Shown: one piece after another, positions 1-8,229 of the stretch
How the letters are laid out: every line of letters starts with the position of its first letter
How positions within the stretch are numbered: position 1 is the stretch's first letter
From: Chryseobacterium sp. OV279
GTDB lineage: Bacteria > Bacteroidota > Bacteroidia > Flavobacteriales > Weeksellaceae
Assembly (NCBI RefSeq): GCF_900128945.1
Contig: NZ_FQUD01000001.1
Coordinates: 1,601,450 to 1,665,449 of the forward strand
DNA length: 64,000 nucleotides
Reading direction: 5' to 3'
The notes under the pieces: model-generated
What the model was told of the DNA's origin: nothing
What the model saw: only the letters and a program-made list of their open reading frames with translations
Database searches by the model: none
Translations under genes and position numbers: made by a program

Positions 1-1356
1 GATATGGTAGGAGAAGGATTTCTGACCACTCTTAAAAAATCGCTTGATGAAGGAAAAGTAACGCAGGCAGAAATCGATATGGCAGCCAGAAGAATTCTGG
101 AAGCGAAGTATGATCTGGGATTATTCGATGATCCTTACCGTTACGGCGATGCAAAACTGGCTGCAAAAGAGGTTTACAATATGGAGAACCGTAACATAGC
201 AAGAAGCGCAGCAGCTCAGTCTATGGTTCTGTTGAAAAACGAAAACCAGGTCCTTCCATTGAAAAAATCCGGTACAGTAGCGGTAATCGGACCATTGGTG
301 AACAACTCACTAAACATGGCCGGAACTTGGAGTGTAGCTACAAAACATGCAGCTTCAGTTTCATTGATGCAGGGACTTCAGGCTAATTATGGGAAAGAAG
401 TGAAATTCCTTTCTGCAAAAGGGGCCAACATTGATTATGATGCTAAATTAGAAGATATTTACGCAGCTCACGGTAAAAAGACAGACCGCGACAATCGCTC
501 TAAAGAAGAATTATTAAAAGAAGCGGTGGACATAGCCAACAAGGCAGATGTGATCGTTCTTGCCATCGGAGAATCTGCAGAAATGAGTGGAGAATCTTCT
601 TCAAGAACAGAAATTACCATTCCTCAGTCTCAGGTTGATTTATTAAATGAATTGAAAAAGACAGGAAAACCAATCGCGATGGTTCTTTACACAGGTCGCC
701 CGTTAGCTTTGACCAATGTAAAAGATACACCGGATGCAATCGTTAATGCATGGTTTGCAGGTTCAGAAGCTGGAAATGCTATTTCGGATGTTTTATTCGG
801 TAAAGTAAATCCTTCAGGAAAACTTCCGATGACGTTCCCGAGAAGCTTAGGCCAGGTACCTATCTATTATAACGCAAAAAATACAGGCCGTCCTTTGAGT
901 CAGGATAAAGTAGACAAATGTGTTTACGAAAGATTCCGTTCCAACTATATGGATGAGTGTAATACACCATTGTACCCATTTGGATATGGCTTGAGCTACT
1001 CTAAATTCAGCTATTCTGATCTTTCTGTTTCCAATTCAAATCCAAAAGGAAATCAGACAATTCAGGCTACGGTAACGGTAACGAACTCTGGAAACTATGA
1101 CGGTGCTGAAGTGGTGCAGCTTTACATCAGAGATATGGTAGGAAGTATTACCAGACCGGTAAAAGAGCTGAAAGGGTTCCAGAAAGTATTCCTGAAAAAA
1201 GGAGAATCTAAGAAAGTAACCTTCGATATTACACCGGAAAGTCTGAAATTCTACAATGGAGAATTGAAATTTGACTGGGAACCGGGAGAATTTGATATCA
1301 TGATCGGAACCAATTCTGATGAGGTAAAACATTCAAAAATCAACTGGACTAAATAA
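1..1356 (+). CDS. bglX: GH3 beta-glucosidase, C-terminal part (cut by window edge)
   Basis: Exported beta-glucosidase of glycoside hydrolase family 3, which releases glucose from the non-reducing ends of beta-glucosides. The reading frame is open from base 1 and the first codons (Asp-Met-Val-Gly-Glu-Gly) match the segment around the catalytic aspartate of BglX, so the signal peptide and most of the TIM barrel lie upstream of the window. Visible are the end of the barrel (RRILEAKYDLGLFDDPYRY), the alpha/beta sandwich domain (VAVIGPLVNN, then VIVLAIGESAEMSGES, residues about 90-310 of this fragment) and a C-terminal fibronectin III-like domain (about 350-440: VVQLYIRDMVGSITRPVKEL). The family call is firm; the exact substrate is not readable. 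It ends just before a strong hairpin terminator. Confidence 0.93.
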   Translation, partial: DMVGEGFLTTLKKSLDEGKVTQAEIDMAARRILEAKYDLGLFDDPYRYGDAKLAAKEVYNMENRNIARSAAAQSMVLLKNENQVLPLKKSGTVAVIGPLVNNSLNMAGTWSVATKHAASVSLMQGLQANYGKEVKFLSAKGANIDYDAKLEDIYAAHGKKTDRDNRSKEELLKEAVDIANKADVIVLAIGESAEMSGESSSRTEITIPQSQVDLLNELKKTGKPIAMVLYTGRPLALTNVKDTPDAIVNAWFAGSEAGNAISDVLFGKVNPSGKLPMTFPRSLGQVPIYYNAKNTGRPLSQDKVDKCVYERFRSNYMDECNTPLYPFGYGLSYSKFSYSDLSVSNSNPKGNQTIQATVTVTNSGNYDGAEVVQLYIRDMVGSITRPVKELKGFQKVFLKKGESKKVTFDITPESLKFYNGELKFDWEPGEFDIMIGTNSDEVKHSKINWTK

Positions 1357-1364
1357 TAATCACT

Positions 1365-1390
1365 AAAGCCGCTTAAAAAAGCGGCTTTTT
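1365..1390 (+). terminator. Rho-independent terminator after bglX
   Basis: The stem AAGCCGC/GCGGCTT with a short A-rich loop is followed by a T run, 9 bases after the stop codon. Confidence 0.88.
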
Positions 1391-1395
1391 ATTGT

Positions 1396-1423
1396 TTTGG
1401 CATGATTTTTAATCGCACATTTG
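1396..1423 (+). promoter_or_regulatory. Possible Bacteroidota-type promoter for the small secreted protein
   Basis: TTTG at 1396-1399, a 16-base spacer and CACATTTG at 1416-1423. This is one base off the TAnnTTTG core, with a spacer slightly shorter than usual. The start codon follows 18 bases later. Confidence 0.35.
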
Positions 1424-1441
1424 TAATCTTAAAATAATATT

Positions 1442-1828
1442 ATGAAAAAAACGATTTTACTTGGTGCTATGTTTCTGGGAGCTTTTACATTTGCACAAAC
1501 TGTTGGTGCTGACAGAGACGCTCACGGATGCATCGGTTCTGCAGGGTATACGTATTCTCAGATTAAAAAAGACTGTGTAAGAGTTTTTGAGCAGAAGATT
1601 AAATTAACGGAAGTTGCTCCAAAAGGAAGCTCTACTTCAATGGCTGCTGTAATTTTCAGCAAAGACATGAAAAAAGCTGAAGTTTTCGTTCCGGATACAG
1701 ATGGGGAAAGCCTTATCCTGACAAGATTGGGGAAAGGTAAAGCATGGAAGAAAGACGGATATATATTGGTTCCTTTTAAGAAAAACGGATACCAGCTTAA
1801 AAAAGATAACGTGGTGATTTATCAGTAA
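1442..1828 (+). CDS. Small secreted protein, first of a tandem paralogue pair
   Basis: I do not recognise a named function. The 128-residue product begins with a signal peptide (MKKTILLGAMFLGAFTFAQ, cleavage after AFTFAQ), so it is exported. The mature part starts with a motif holding two cysteines (RDAHGCIGSAGYTYSQIKKD followed by CVRVFEQ) and continues as an alternating pattern suggestive of a small beta-sheet domain ending in KKDNVVIYQ. Its neighbour 380 bases downstream is a clear paralogue sharing the signal peptide, both cysteines, the SSTSM(A/T)AVIFSKDMK segment and the C-terminal DxVVIYQ. Each has its own hairpin terminator, so they are probably separate units. The conserved Cys pair could form a disulphide in the periplasm; that is inference. 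Confidence 0.8.
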   Translation: MKKTILLGAMFLGAFTFAQTVGADRDAHGCIGSAGYTYSQIKKDCVRVFEQKIKLTEVAPKGSSTSMAAVIFSKDMKKAEVFVPDTDGESLILTRLGKGKAWKKDGYILVPFKKNGYQLKKDNVVIYQ

Positions 1829-1853
1829 ATCCTGATTTTATAAAATATAGTAG

Positions 1854-1885
1854 GAGACTGTCTGTTAAGGCAGTCTCTTTGTTTT
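1854..1885 (+). terminator. Terminator of the first paralogue
   Basis: GAGACTG (1854-1860) pairs with CAGTCTC (1871-1877) around a 10-base loop and is followed by a T-rich tail, 26 bases after the stop. Confidence 0.8.
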
Positions 1886-1945
1886 AACAGCTTAAGCAGA
1901 ATCAATTTCGGCTCAGTCTCAAAACTTGAGCAGGTAAATGAAATT

Positions 1946-2016
1946 TCACGCAGATTAATCAGATGATGCAGATTTTTATTATTGCTACTATGCTTTATCC
2001 GTATCATCTGCGAGAG
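1946..2016. repeat. CGCAGAT-family dispersed repeat (copy 1) in the 1829-2205 gap
   Basis: The left arm (1946-1976) carries three CAGAT-like words about 10 bases apart, starting CACGCAGATT. The right arm (2004-2016) ends ATCTGCGAGAG, the reverse complement of the family's left end, so the unit is a loose inverted repeat. Related copies lie near 20870, 21047, 21247, 28513 and 45537. The rest of this 377-base gap holds the terminator upstream and AT-rich sequence with no coding signal I trust. Confidence 0.6.
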
Positions 2017-2205
2017 CACACACTCTTTTACTCTCCAGATTTTGAAATTGACCCCAACTTCGGGAATATAACATCCTTGAAAATCACCAGAACTAAAAAA
2101 TAGATGTATAAGTCTCCTGAATGAGAGATTTTTTGTATCTTGGGTTGACTAATACCTTGTTACTGTTGTTATTTTTTTTAAAACTCAAACTATTAATATT
2201 TAAAT

Positions 2206-2619
2206 ATGAGAAAAACTATTTTATTGGGCGCTATGTTCCTCAGTTCTTTAGCCTTTGCCCAACAAAAAACTCCTGTTTTAGGAGGTGATAGAGATGTTCA
2301 CGGCTGTATAGGCTCGGCAGGTTATACATATTCACAAATCAAAAATGTATGTATAAAGGTTTTTGCACAAAAAATCAAATTAAAGGAAGTAGGATCAGAT
2401 AATAGCTCCACTTCAATGACTGCTGTTATTTTCAGTAAAGATATGAAGAGGGCTGAAGTTTTCATTCCGGAGGGAAATGCAAAAAGCATTATTCTTGACA
2501 GGGAAGGGAAAAGCAAAATGTGGAAAAGTGGAAGCTATATAAAAGAAACGTATGTTTTAGTTCCTTACAAAAAAGCAGGTTACCAGATTAAAAAAGATGA
2601 TGTTGTGATTTATCAGTAA
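2206..2619 (+). CDS. Small secreted protein, second of a tandem paralogue pair
   Basis: Paralogue of the gene at 1442. The 137-residue product has a signal peptide (MRKTILLGAMFLSSLAFAQ) and the same mature motif: GDRDVHGCIGSAGYTYSQIK with a second Cys nine residues further on, then SSTSMTAVIFSKDMKRAEVF and the C-terminal DDVVIYQ. Relative to its twin it has a few extra residues after the signal peptide and an inserted SGSYIKET before the last strand region. The function is unknown. The two genes probably arose by local duplication and have since diverged; the intervening DNA holds a dispersed repeat, which may have played a part. It is followed by its own terminator. Confidence 0.8.
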   Translation: MRKTILLGAMFLSSLAFAQQKTPVLGGDRDVHGCIGSAGYTYSQIKNVCIKVFAQKIKLKEVGSDNSSTSMTAVIFSKDMKRAEVFIPEGNAKSIILDREGKSKMWKSGSYIKETYVLVPYKKAGYQIKKDDVVIYQ

Positions 2620-2639
2620 ATCAGAATTTAAAAAATATA

Positions 2640-2670
2640 AAAGCCATTCATATGAATGGCTTTTTTGTTT
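2640..2670 (+). terminator. Terminator of the second paralogue
   Basis: AAGCCATTCATATGAATGGCTT is a near-perfect palindrome followed by a T run, about 21 bases after the stop. Confidence 0.85.
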
Positions 2671-2724
2671 TTTTAATGGTGAATTACCACAAAGAAGAAA
2701 CCTGAATGAATCAGGCTTTATTTT

Positions 2725-2874
2725 TTAGATGCACAATGCTTCATCATATCTTCTGCATGGGCCATTTTCTCTGTATTGGCATGTTCCGGACGGACAGCTT
2801 TGTCCCGGTTGAGGAACCCATCCTCCTGAAATCATTTTTAAAGTACTCTTCGATAGTTTTTTTAGATTTTTCAT
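2725..2874 (-). CDS. Double-glycine leader peptide (bacteriocin-like precursor)
   Basis: A 49-codon gene read on the minus strand from ATG at 2874 to TAA at 2725. The product begins MKNLKKLSKSTLKMISGG, a classic amphipathic leader with a Gly-Gly cleavage site as seen in Bacteroidota natural-product and bacteriocin-like precursors exported by C39-peptidase ABC transporters. The core after GG is 31 residues (starting WVPQPGQSCPSG) with four cysteines, so disulphides or other Cys chemistry are possible. No C39 transporter or modifying enzyme is visible in this window, so this would be an orphan precursor served in trans. A weak hairpin (CCTGA/TCAGG, 2701-2715) lies just downstream. The leader makes a chance frame unlikely; the activity of the core is unknown. 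Confidence 0.75.
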   Translation of the reverse strand: MKNLKKLSKSTLKMISGGWVPQPGQSCPSGTCQYRENGPCRRYDEALCI

Positions 2875-3202
2875 AATAAGTTTGGTTTTAGTTAAGTTAC
2901 TCTGTAAATTTTTCGAGTTTTAATCATGACTAAATTAAAAAATAAATTGAGATAAAATCACCATCCGTTGAAAAATTATGATAAGAAGGGTGAATTTTAT
3001 GATTTTCTACTTCAATACCAATTTGTCCAATACTACTTTCAGCTTCAAGTCACATGAATACATTAACAGAATGATAGTTTAAAGTCGGATAAGCTGACAC
3101 TCATTAAAGAAAACAACTTAATCCGGAAAAATAAACGGCTTTCATTTAATTTTAATCCATCCAAAAGCAGCATTCTAATTTTCATCTCTCACCGAAAATC
3201 CT
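2875..3202. other. Intergenic region between the GG-leader gene and purB
   Basis: This 328-base AT-rich stretch lies between divergent genes and must carry both promoters. The purB -7 element sits at its right end. I see no clear TAnnTTTG core for the minus-strand peptide and no further gene or repeat. Confidence 0.5.
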
Positions 3203-3210
3203 TATTTTTG
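3203..3210 (+). promoter_or_regulatory. Promoter -7 element for purB
   Basis: TATTTTTG fits TAnnTTTG. It lies 23 bases upstream of the purB ATG at 3234 and overlaps an in-frame ATG at 3210, which argues against that earlier start. No matching TTG/TTTG -33 box was found. Confidence 0.55.
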
Positions 3211-3233
3211 TGCATCTAAAAGTAAAAGAAAGA

Positions 3234-4661
3234 ATGAATTCCTACAAAAATCCATTGGAAGAGCGCTATTCCAGTGAAGAAATGTTGTTTAATTTCTCAC
3301 ATAATAACAAATTCCGTACCTGGAGAAAGCTTTGGATAGCTTTGGCTGAAATAGAAAAAGACTTAGGTCTTGATATTACAGACGGACAAATTGCCGAGCT
3401 TAAAGCGAACGCCGAAAACATCGATTACGATAAAGCGGCTGAGTATGAAAAAAAATTCCGTCATGATGTAATGGCTCACGTTCACACGTATGGTGATGTG
3501 GCGCCTTCAGCAAAAGGAATCATCCATTTGGGAGCTACTTCAGCTTTTGTAGGAGATAATACAGACCTTATTCAGATCCGTGACGGGCTTTTAATCTTAA
3601 AGAAAAAGCTGGTTAACGTAATGAAAAACTTAGCTGATTTCTCTATTCAGTATAAAGATCTTCCTACTTTAGGATTCACCCATTTCCAGCCGGCTCAGTT
3701 GACGACCGTTGGAAAAAGAGCAACCCTTTGGTTACAGAGTTTGGTGCTTGACATCGAAGAATTGGATTTCTTCCTGGAAACACTTCGTTTCAGAGGCGTA
3801 AAAGGAACGACCGGTACTGCTGCAAGTTTCTTAGAGCTTTTCAACGGTGACTATTCCAAAGTAAAACACTTAGATAAAGAACTTTCAAAAAGATTCGGTT
3901 TTGAGAAAGTATTCGGAGTTTCAGGTCAGACTTATGACAGAAAAATTGATGCTAAAGTAGTGGCTTTATTAGGAAATATTGCTCAGTCTGCTCATAAATT
4001 CACCAACGATTTACGTCTTCTTCAAAATCTTAAAGAAATTGAGGAGCCGTTCGAGAAAAACCAGATCGGTTCATCTGCGATGGCTTACAAACGTAATCCA
4101 ATGAGAAGTGAAAGAATCGGGGCTTTGGCGAAATACGTGATGTCTCTGACGACAAGTTCTGCTATGGTGGCTTCTACTCAGTGGTTTGAAAGAACACTGG
4201 ATGATTCTGCAAACAAGAGACTGACGATTCCTCAGGCTTTCCTTGCTGTTGATGCGATTCTATTGATCTGGAACAACATCATGAACGGTATCGTTGTATA
4301 TCCGAACAGAATCAACAAACATATCATGGAAGAACTTCCTTTCATGGCAACGGAATATATCATCATGGAAGAAGTGAAAGCTGGTGGTGACCGTCAGGAA
4401 ATTCACGAAGTGATCAGAGTTCACTCTATGGAAGCTTCCAAGAAAGTGAAAGAAGAAGGAAAAGAAAATGACCTGATTGAAAGAATCTTAAATGACGATT
4501 CATTAAAATTAGATAAATCAAAATTAAAAGAAGTTTTAGATCCTAAAAACTTTATCGGTTTTGCACCTATCCAAACGGAAGAATTCATCGCGAATGAAGT
4601 TCAGCCGATTCTGGATCAGAATAAAGACCTGATAGGATTGGAGGCTGATCTTAAAGTATAA
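3234..4661 (+). CDS. purB: Adenylosuccinate lyase
   Basis: PurB cleaves fumarate from SAICAR and from adenylosuccinate in de novo purine synthesis. The 475-residue product is a member of the aspartase/fumarase superfamily, and the fumarate-lyase signature GSSAMAYKRNPMRSE is at about residue 279. Other family segments include HLGATSAFVGDNTD near the N-terminus and the conserved GFTHFQPAQLTTVGKRA. An ATG at 3210 would add eight residues but overlaps the promoter core; 3234 gives the familiar N-terminus MNSYKNPLEERYSS. It is monocistronic with its own terminator. purL, another purine gene, lies 3.6 kb downstream, separated by unrelated exported proteins. Confidence 0.97.
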   Translation: MNSYKNPLEERYSSEEMLFNFSHNNKFRTWRKLWIALAEIEKDLGLDITDGQIAELKANAENIDYDKAAEYEKKFRHDVMAHVHTYGDVAPSAKGIIHLGATSAFVGDNTDLIQIRDGLLILKKKLVNVMKNLADFSIQYKDLPTLGFTHFQPAQLTTVGKRATLWLQSLVLDIEELDFFLETLRFRGVKGTTGTAASFLELFNGDYSKVKHLDKELSKRFGFEKVFGVSGQTYDRKIDAKVVALLGNIAQSAHKFTNDLRLLQNLKEIEEPFEKNQIGSSAMAYKRNPMRSERIGALAKYVMSLTTSSAMVASTQWFERTLDDSANKRLTIPQAFLAVDAILLIWNNIMNGIVVYPNRINKHIMEELPFMATEYIIMEEVKAGGDRQEIHEVIRVHSMEASKKVKEEGKENDLIERILNDDSLKLDKSKLKEVLDPKNFIGFAPIQTEEFIANEVQPILDQNKDLIGLEADLKV

Positions 4662-4666
4662 AACAG

Positions 4667-4692
4667 ATGCAGTCTTTTGGGCTGCATTTTTT
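4667..4692 (+). terminator. Terminator of purB
   Basis: ATGCAG (4667-4672) pairs with CTGCAT (4682-4687), followed by a T-rich tail. It covers the in-frame ATG at 4677 of the next gene and so supports that gene starting at 4704. Confidence 0.8.
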
Positions 4693-4703
4693 ATTTGGTC
4701 CGT

Positions 4704-5730
4704 ATGAAGATGTACTCGCTTTTTATTGTGTTTCTGCTTCCTGTGATTATTCTGTCTCAGGATTTAAAACCGAATAAGAAAATTAAATCCGATACAGATT
4801 TCAGTCATACCGTTTCAGGGATGACTGCTCCTGTTAGTCTTGGTGACTTTTCCAGAACTGCATTGTGGACAAACTCTAAAAATGATAGTGTTTTTGCTGC
4901 TGAATATGAAAGTAAGAGTAATGATGCAGAGCTTAAATTTAAAATTATTCCAGCTTTTCTTGATGAGGAACGACTTTTAAATCATTATTTTAAAGAGTTG
5001 TTTGAAAGAAAGTACATCCTTAAAGAAAATGAAAAAGTAAATAAAGCGGTAACTTTTAAGGAAGGGAAATTCAGGCTTCATGGAATAAGTACTTATTTTA
5101 GTCGTTTTAACAGATTGGTTAATGTAAGAGTTTACGATGCCGGGTTTTGGGTTTTTTATTTCAGAAATAAGCCAAAAAGGGAATGATACTTTAGCGCTGG
5201 ATAAAATTCACGATAAATTTTTAAAAGATTTACAGCCGGAAAAAATTGTAGAAAATAACCCTCTGACAAGATATTCGAATATTCATTATGCACCTGCTGC
5301 TGCCCGTGATACTGTACTGTTGAGAATTACCATGGCCAGTGCTACGAATAAGTTGAAATGGATCTACAAGAATATGGATAAATATGAGAGAGCATCAGGA
5401 ATTCCCGGAACCCTTTTGGATTTTCAGATGGCTGGAATCAACGGATTTATAGATTATAAGACAGAAAAAAATCCCAGATCAATTAAAGAAGGCAATTTCA
5501 CAGTGGACCAATTGATTTCGTTCTTCACAAAACTTCGAAATGACGGTTTCACAGATGAATATTTAATGGAGCAGTATGATTATTTATTAAGTCCGCCGGA
5601 AAATCATCAATTTGATTACGAAGGTTATAAGAAGTGGAAACTAAGCAATTCTATAGATTATAATGTTGCTAAAAAATATTATATTATTGTAAATTCGCGT
5701 AAGAAAACAGATCTCAGTAAAGACGAGTAA
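4704..5730 (+). pseudogene. Secreted protein of unknown function, split by a frameshift
   Basis: Two overlapping frames make one protein if a single T is removed from the T6 run at 5152-5157. The first frame starts at 4704 with a signal peptide (MKMYSLFIVFLLPVIILSQ) and stops at 5186 after an unlikely tail (RNKPKRE). The second frame carries on from the same point (ISEISQKGNDTLALDKIHDK) to 5730. The restored product would be 341 residues. I do not recognise the family. The lesion is either a sequencing error, a recent inactivating slip, or slippage that switches the gene off reversibly; the sequence alone cannot decide. It lies 29 bases upstream of the WG-repeat gene, in the same direction. 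Confidence 0.72.
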
Positions 5731-5759
5731 ATTAAGCTTTGATATCACTTCCAAGTTAA

Positions 5760-6719
5760 ATGAGAAAAATATTTTTAACCATTTTATTCATACCCATCCT
5801 TTCTTTTTCACAGAAGAAAGAGGTTTTAAAGTATTTTATCTCAAAAGATACATTAGCAGGAGTAAAAGATCAGGACGGAAAAATCATCATTCCTGCGCAG
5901 TTTAAAATATATTCGGATCTTGAAGATGGAGATGTTGTAAAAGAGGAAACCGTTTATTTCGACGGTTCCAAAAAAGGAGAAGCCGTAGAGAAAAATGCCT
6001 GGGGATATGTATATGATAAAAAAGGTAACTTTCTGTACAGACCTTTCTTTTATGACAATGGAGCAGATTATTTCAAAGAAGGAGTCAGAAGATTCGTTAA
6101 GAATGGAAAGGTAGGTTTTGCTGACCAAAACGGAAAAATAGCCATAGAAGCCACACATGATTTTGTTTCCTATTTTGAGTACGGTTACGCATTATTTTGT
6201 GACGGTTGTGACTGGGAGAAAACAGAAAATGAACATAAAGGAATTGTCGGGGGAACCTGGGGCGTGATGAACACCAAAGGAGAAACGGTTAAGCCCGTTG
6301 CAAAATCATCTGATAAAGACAAAGAAATCCAGGGGAAATATTATCCGAATCCGTTTCACTACGATGAAAAAGAGAAGAATATTCTTCAGTTTTTTGAAAA
6401 GCAGAATAAAACACTTTCAGGATTGTATTATATCAATGTGTATCCTAAAATGTCTGATGCTGAAAAGAAATTAACTTTTGAAATAGTGGATAGACCAAAA
6501 GAAAATTTTCCTTATTATCAGATCAATACCTATGCTTTAGGTATGGATCTTTTGATTGCTGACCGTTTTACATTCGTGGTTTCAGAAGATGGCAAAGAAA
6601 AATATACCATGGATTATAATGAAAAAATTCCTTATGAAAAATGGCTGGCCAATGAAATAAAAGAAGCGGAGCAGTTTCAGAAAGAACGTCCCGATAATCC
6701 CAATAAATTCGTAAAATAA
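5760..6719 (+). CDS. Exported WG-repeat protein
   Basis: A 319-residue protein with a signal peptide (MRKIFLTILFIPILSFSQ) and three or four WG repeats, short modules of the form WGxxdxxGxxxxpxxyd. Those seen are GVKDQDGKIIIPAQF, WGYVYDKKGNFLYRPFF, VGFADQNGKIAIEATHDF and WGVMNTKGETVKPV. WG repeats form small beta modules in exported Bacteroidota proteins and have no single biochemical role. The C-terminal third is charged and lacks repeats. It follows the frameshifted secreted gene by 29 bases and precedes a serine hydrolase by 9 bases, so the three probably form one transcript. Confidence 0.82.
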   Translation: MRKIFLTILFIPILSFSQKKEVLKYFISKDTLAGVKDQDGKIIIPAQFKIYSDLEDGDVVKEETVYFDGSKKGEAVEKNAWGYVYDKKGNFLYRPFFYDNGADYFKEGVRRFVKNGKVGFADQNGKIAIEATHDFVSYFEYGYALFCDGCDWEKTENEHKGIVGGTWGVMNTKGETVKPVAKSSDKDKEIQGKYYPNPFHYDEKEKNILQFFEKQNKTLSGLYYINVYPKMSDAEKKLTFEIVDRPKENFPYYQINTYALGMDLLIADRFTFVVSEDGKEKYTMDYNEKIPYEKWLANEIKEAEQFQKERPDNPNKFVK

Positions 6720-6728
6720 CAATAGCCC

Positions 6729-8153
6729 ATGAAAAACCTGTCGATTTTTTTATTAATTCTTATCTCTGCAAAGGGCTTTTCACAAAGCCAGAAAGAGATG
6801 TATTCCATCATGGAGACCAATGCGAAGAAATTAAAAGAAAAATCAGGGGCTTATTCCGTATCAGTTGGCATCGTGAAAAACGGAAAAGTGTATACAAAAC
6901 ACTTTGGGGAAATAGATAAAGGAAAGGGAAACAAAGCAGATGACAATACCTATTTTGAAATAGCATCTGTGACCAAGCTTTTTACCGGACAATTGCTGGC
7001 TCAGGCCGTTTTGGAAAATAAAATTAATCTTGAAGACGATATCCGTAAGTATCTGAAAGGATCTTATCCCAATTTAGAATACAATGGAACTCCGATTAAA
7101 ATTAAAGATCTGATTTCCTACAGAACTGCATTGCCGCGCAGTTTGCCTGATGACTCTGAAATCCGGAAAACAATGTCAGACGAAACGCCTTTTCAATACA
7201 ATACATTAGGAGAAAATTATACAAAAGATAATTTTAAGCAGGATCTTCAAAAAGTAAAACTGGATACCATACCCGGAGTCAAATACAATTACAGCAATCT
7301 AAGTCTTGAACTGACAGGTCTGATGCTGGAAAATATCTACGGGAAAAGCTATGAAACGCTGCTTAAAGAAAACATCTTGTCAAAAGCAGGAATGGATCAC
7401 ACCAAACTGGAATTGGGTAAAGGGGAAGTCTTAGCCAATGGATATCATTCAAGCGGACGCCTGATGCCAAAATTCATAAGCCATTTATGGGGTGCCAGTG
7501 GAGTAAGAACCAAATCCACGATGGGAGATCTGGTGAAGTTTTTAAAGTATGAACTGGATTCGAAAAACGCAATTGCTCAGGAATCTCAAAGAAACATCAG
7601 CAACAGCAAAGGTGACTGGTATGGATATTTCTGGGACTGCTTCGGTCTTAGTGAGCATGGGAGAAGAGGACACAAGCATGGGGGAGCATTCGGAGATCAG
7701 GTGTGGTTTGCCATCTATCCCGAAATGAATACGGGAATCTGCTTTATTGTAAACGTCAGCGGTCCGGATACATTTCCGGTGCTTTATAATTCTGCTGCTG
7801 AGCTAATGAATGATCTGACAATAGTACCGGGCAAAAAGGAAACAGAAGGATATTTTCTGAAAGGAAATAACGTTGTATTCACCTATACGCATCCAAAGAA
7901 TTTAAACTCAAAACTGATTAATAGCGCTTCTGTTGCTGGATCTTTCAATGATTGGAAGACAGACAATAAAAACTATCAGTTAACGAAGAAAGAAAACAAC
8001 CGCTTCGAGTTGGAAGTTCCGAAATCCGGTTTTGAAAAAGGAAAGACCTATACCTTTAAACTGGTTCTGAACGGAGACGACTGGATTAATGCATCAAAAA
8101 ATGCTTCCAATACAGACGGAACAGATGATAATAATCTGACGTTGAAGCTGTAA
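6729..8153 (+). CDS. Exported serine hydrolase (class C beta-lactamase/PBP-like) with C-terminal glycogen-binding-like domain
   Basis: This belongs to the serine beta-lactamase-like (DD-peptidase/esterase) superfamily and is exported through its signal peptide (ending AKGFSQ). Catalytic motifs are visible: SVTK with Ser80 and Lys83, the Tyr-Ser-Asn motif at 188-190, and HGG at 317-319 in place of KTG. Residues from about 385 to the end (GSFNDWK, FELEVP, YTFKLVLNGDDWI) look like an AMPK/CBM48-type glycogen-binding module, an uncommon tail on this fold. Substrates could be peptidoglycan peptides, D-amino acid esters or other esters; beta-lactam resistance should not be assumed. It sits 9 bases after the WG-repeat gene. 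Confidence 0.86.
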   Translation: MKNLSIFLLILISAKGFSQSQKEMYSIMETNAKKLKEKSGAYSVSVGIVKNGKVYTKHFGEIDKGKGNKADDNTYFEIASVTKLFTGQLLAQAVLENKINLEDDIRKYLKGSYPNLEYNGTPIKIKDLISYRTALPRSLPDDSEIRKTMSDETPFQYNTLGENYTKDNFKQDLQKVKLDTIPGVKYNYSNLSLELTGLMLENIYGKSYETLLKENILSKAGMDHTKLELGKGEVLANGYHSSGRLMPKFISHLWGASGVRTKSTMGDLVKFLKYELDSKNAIAQESQRNISNSKGDWYGYFWDCFGLSEHGRRGHKHGGAFGDQVWFAIYPEMNTGICFIVNVSGPDTFPVLYNSAAELMNDLTIVPGKKETEGYFLKGNNVVFTYTHPKNLNSKLINSASVAGSFNDWKTDNKNYQLTKKENNRFELEVPKSGFEKGKTYTFKLVLNGDDWINASKNASNTDGTDDNNLTLKL

Positions 8154-8229
8154 AATATAAAGAATCATAATTGGTTCTGAAAAAAGTAAAAAGAAAGTAA
8201 TAAATCTAATATTTAAAATCTGACATCTA

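Noticed and set aside
3210..3233. Earlier ATG for purB at 3210
   Set aside because: It overlaps the TATTTTTG promoter core; the family N-terminus begins at 3234.
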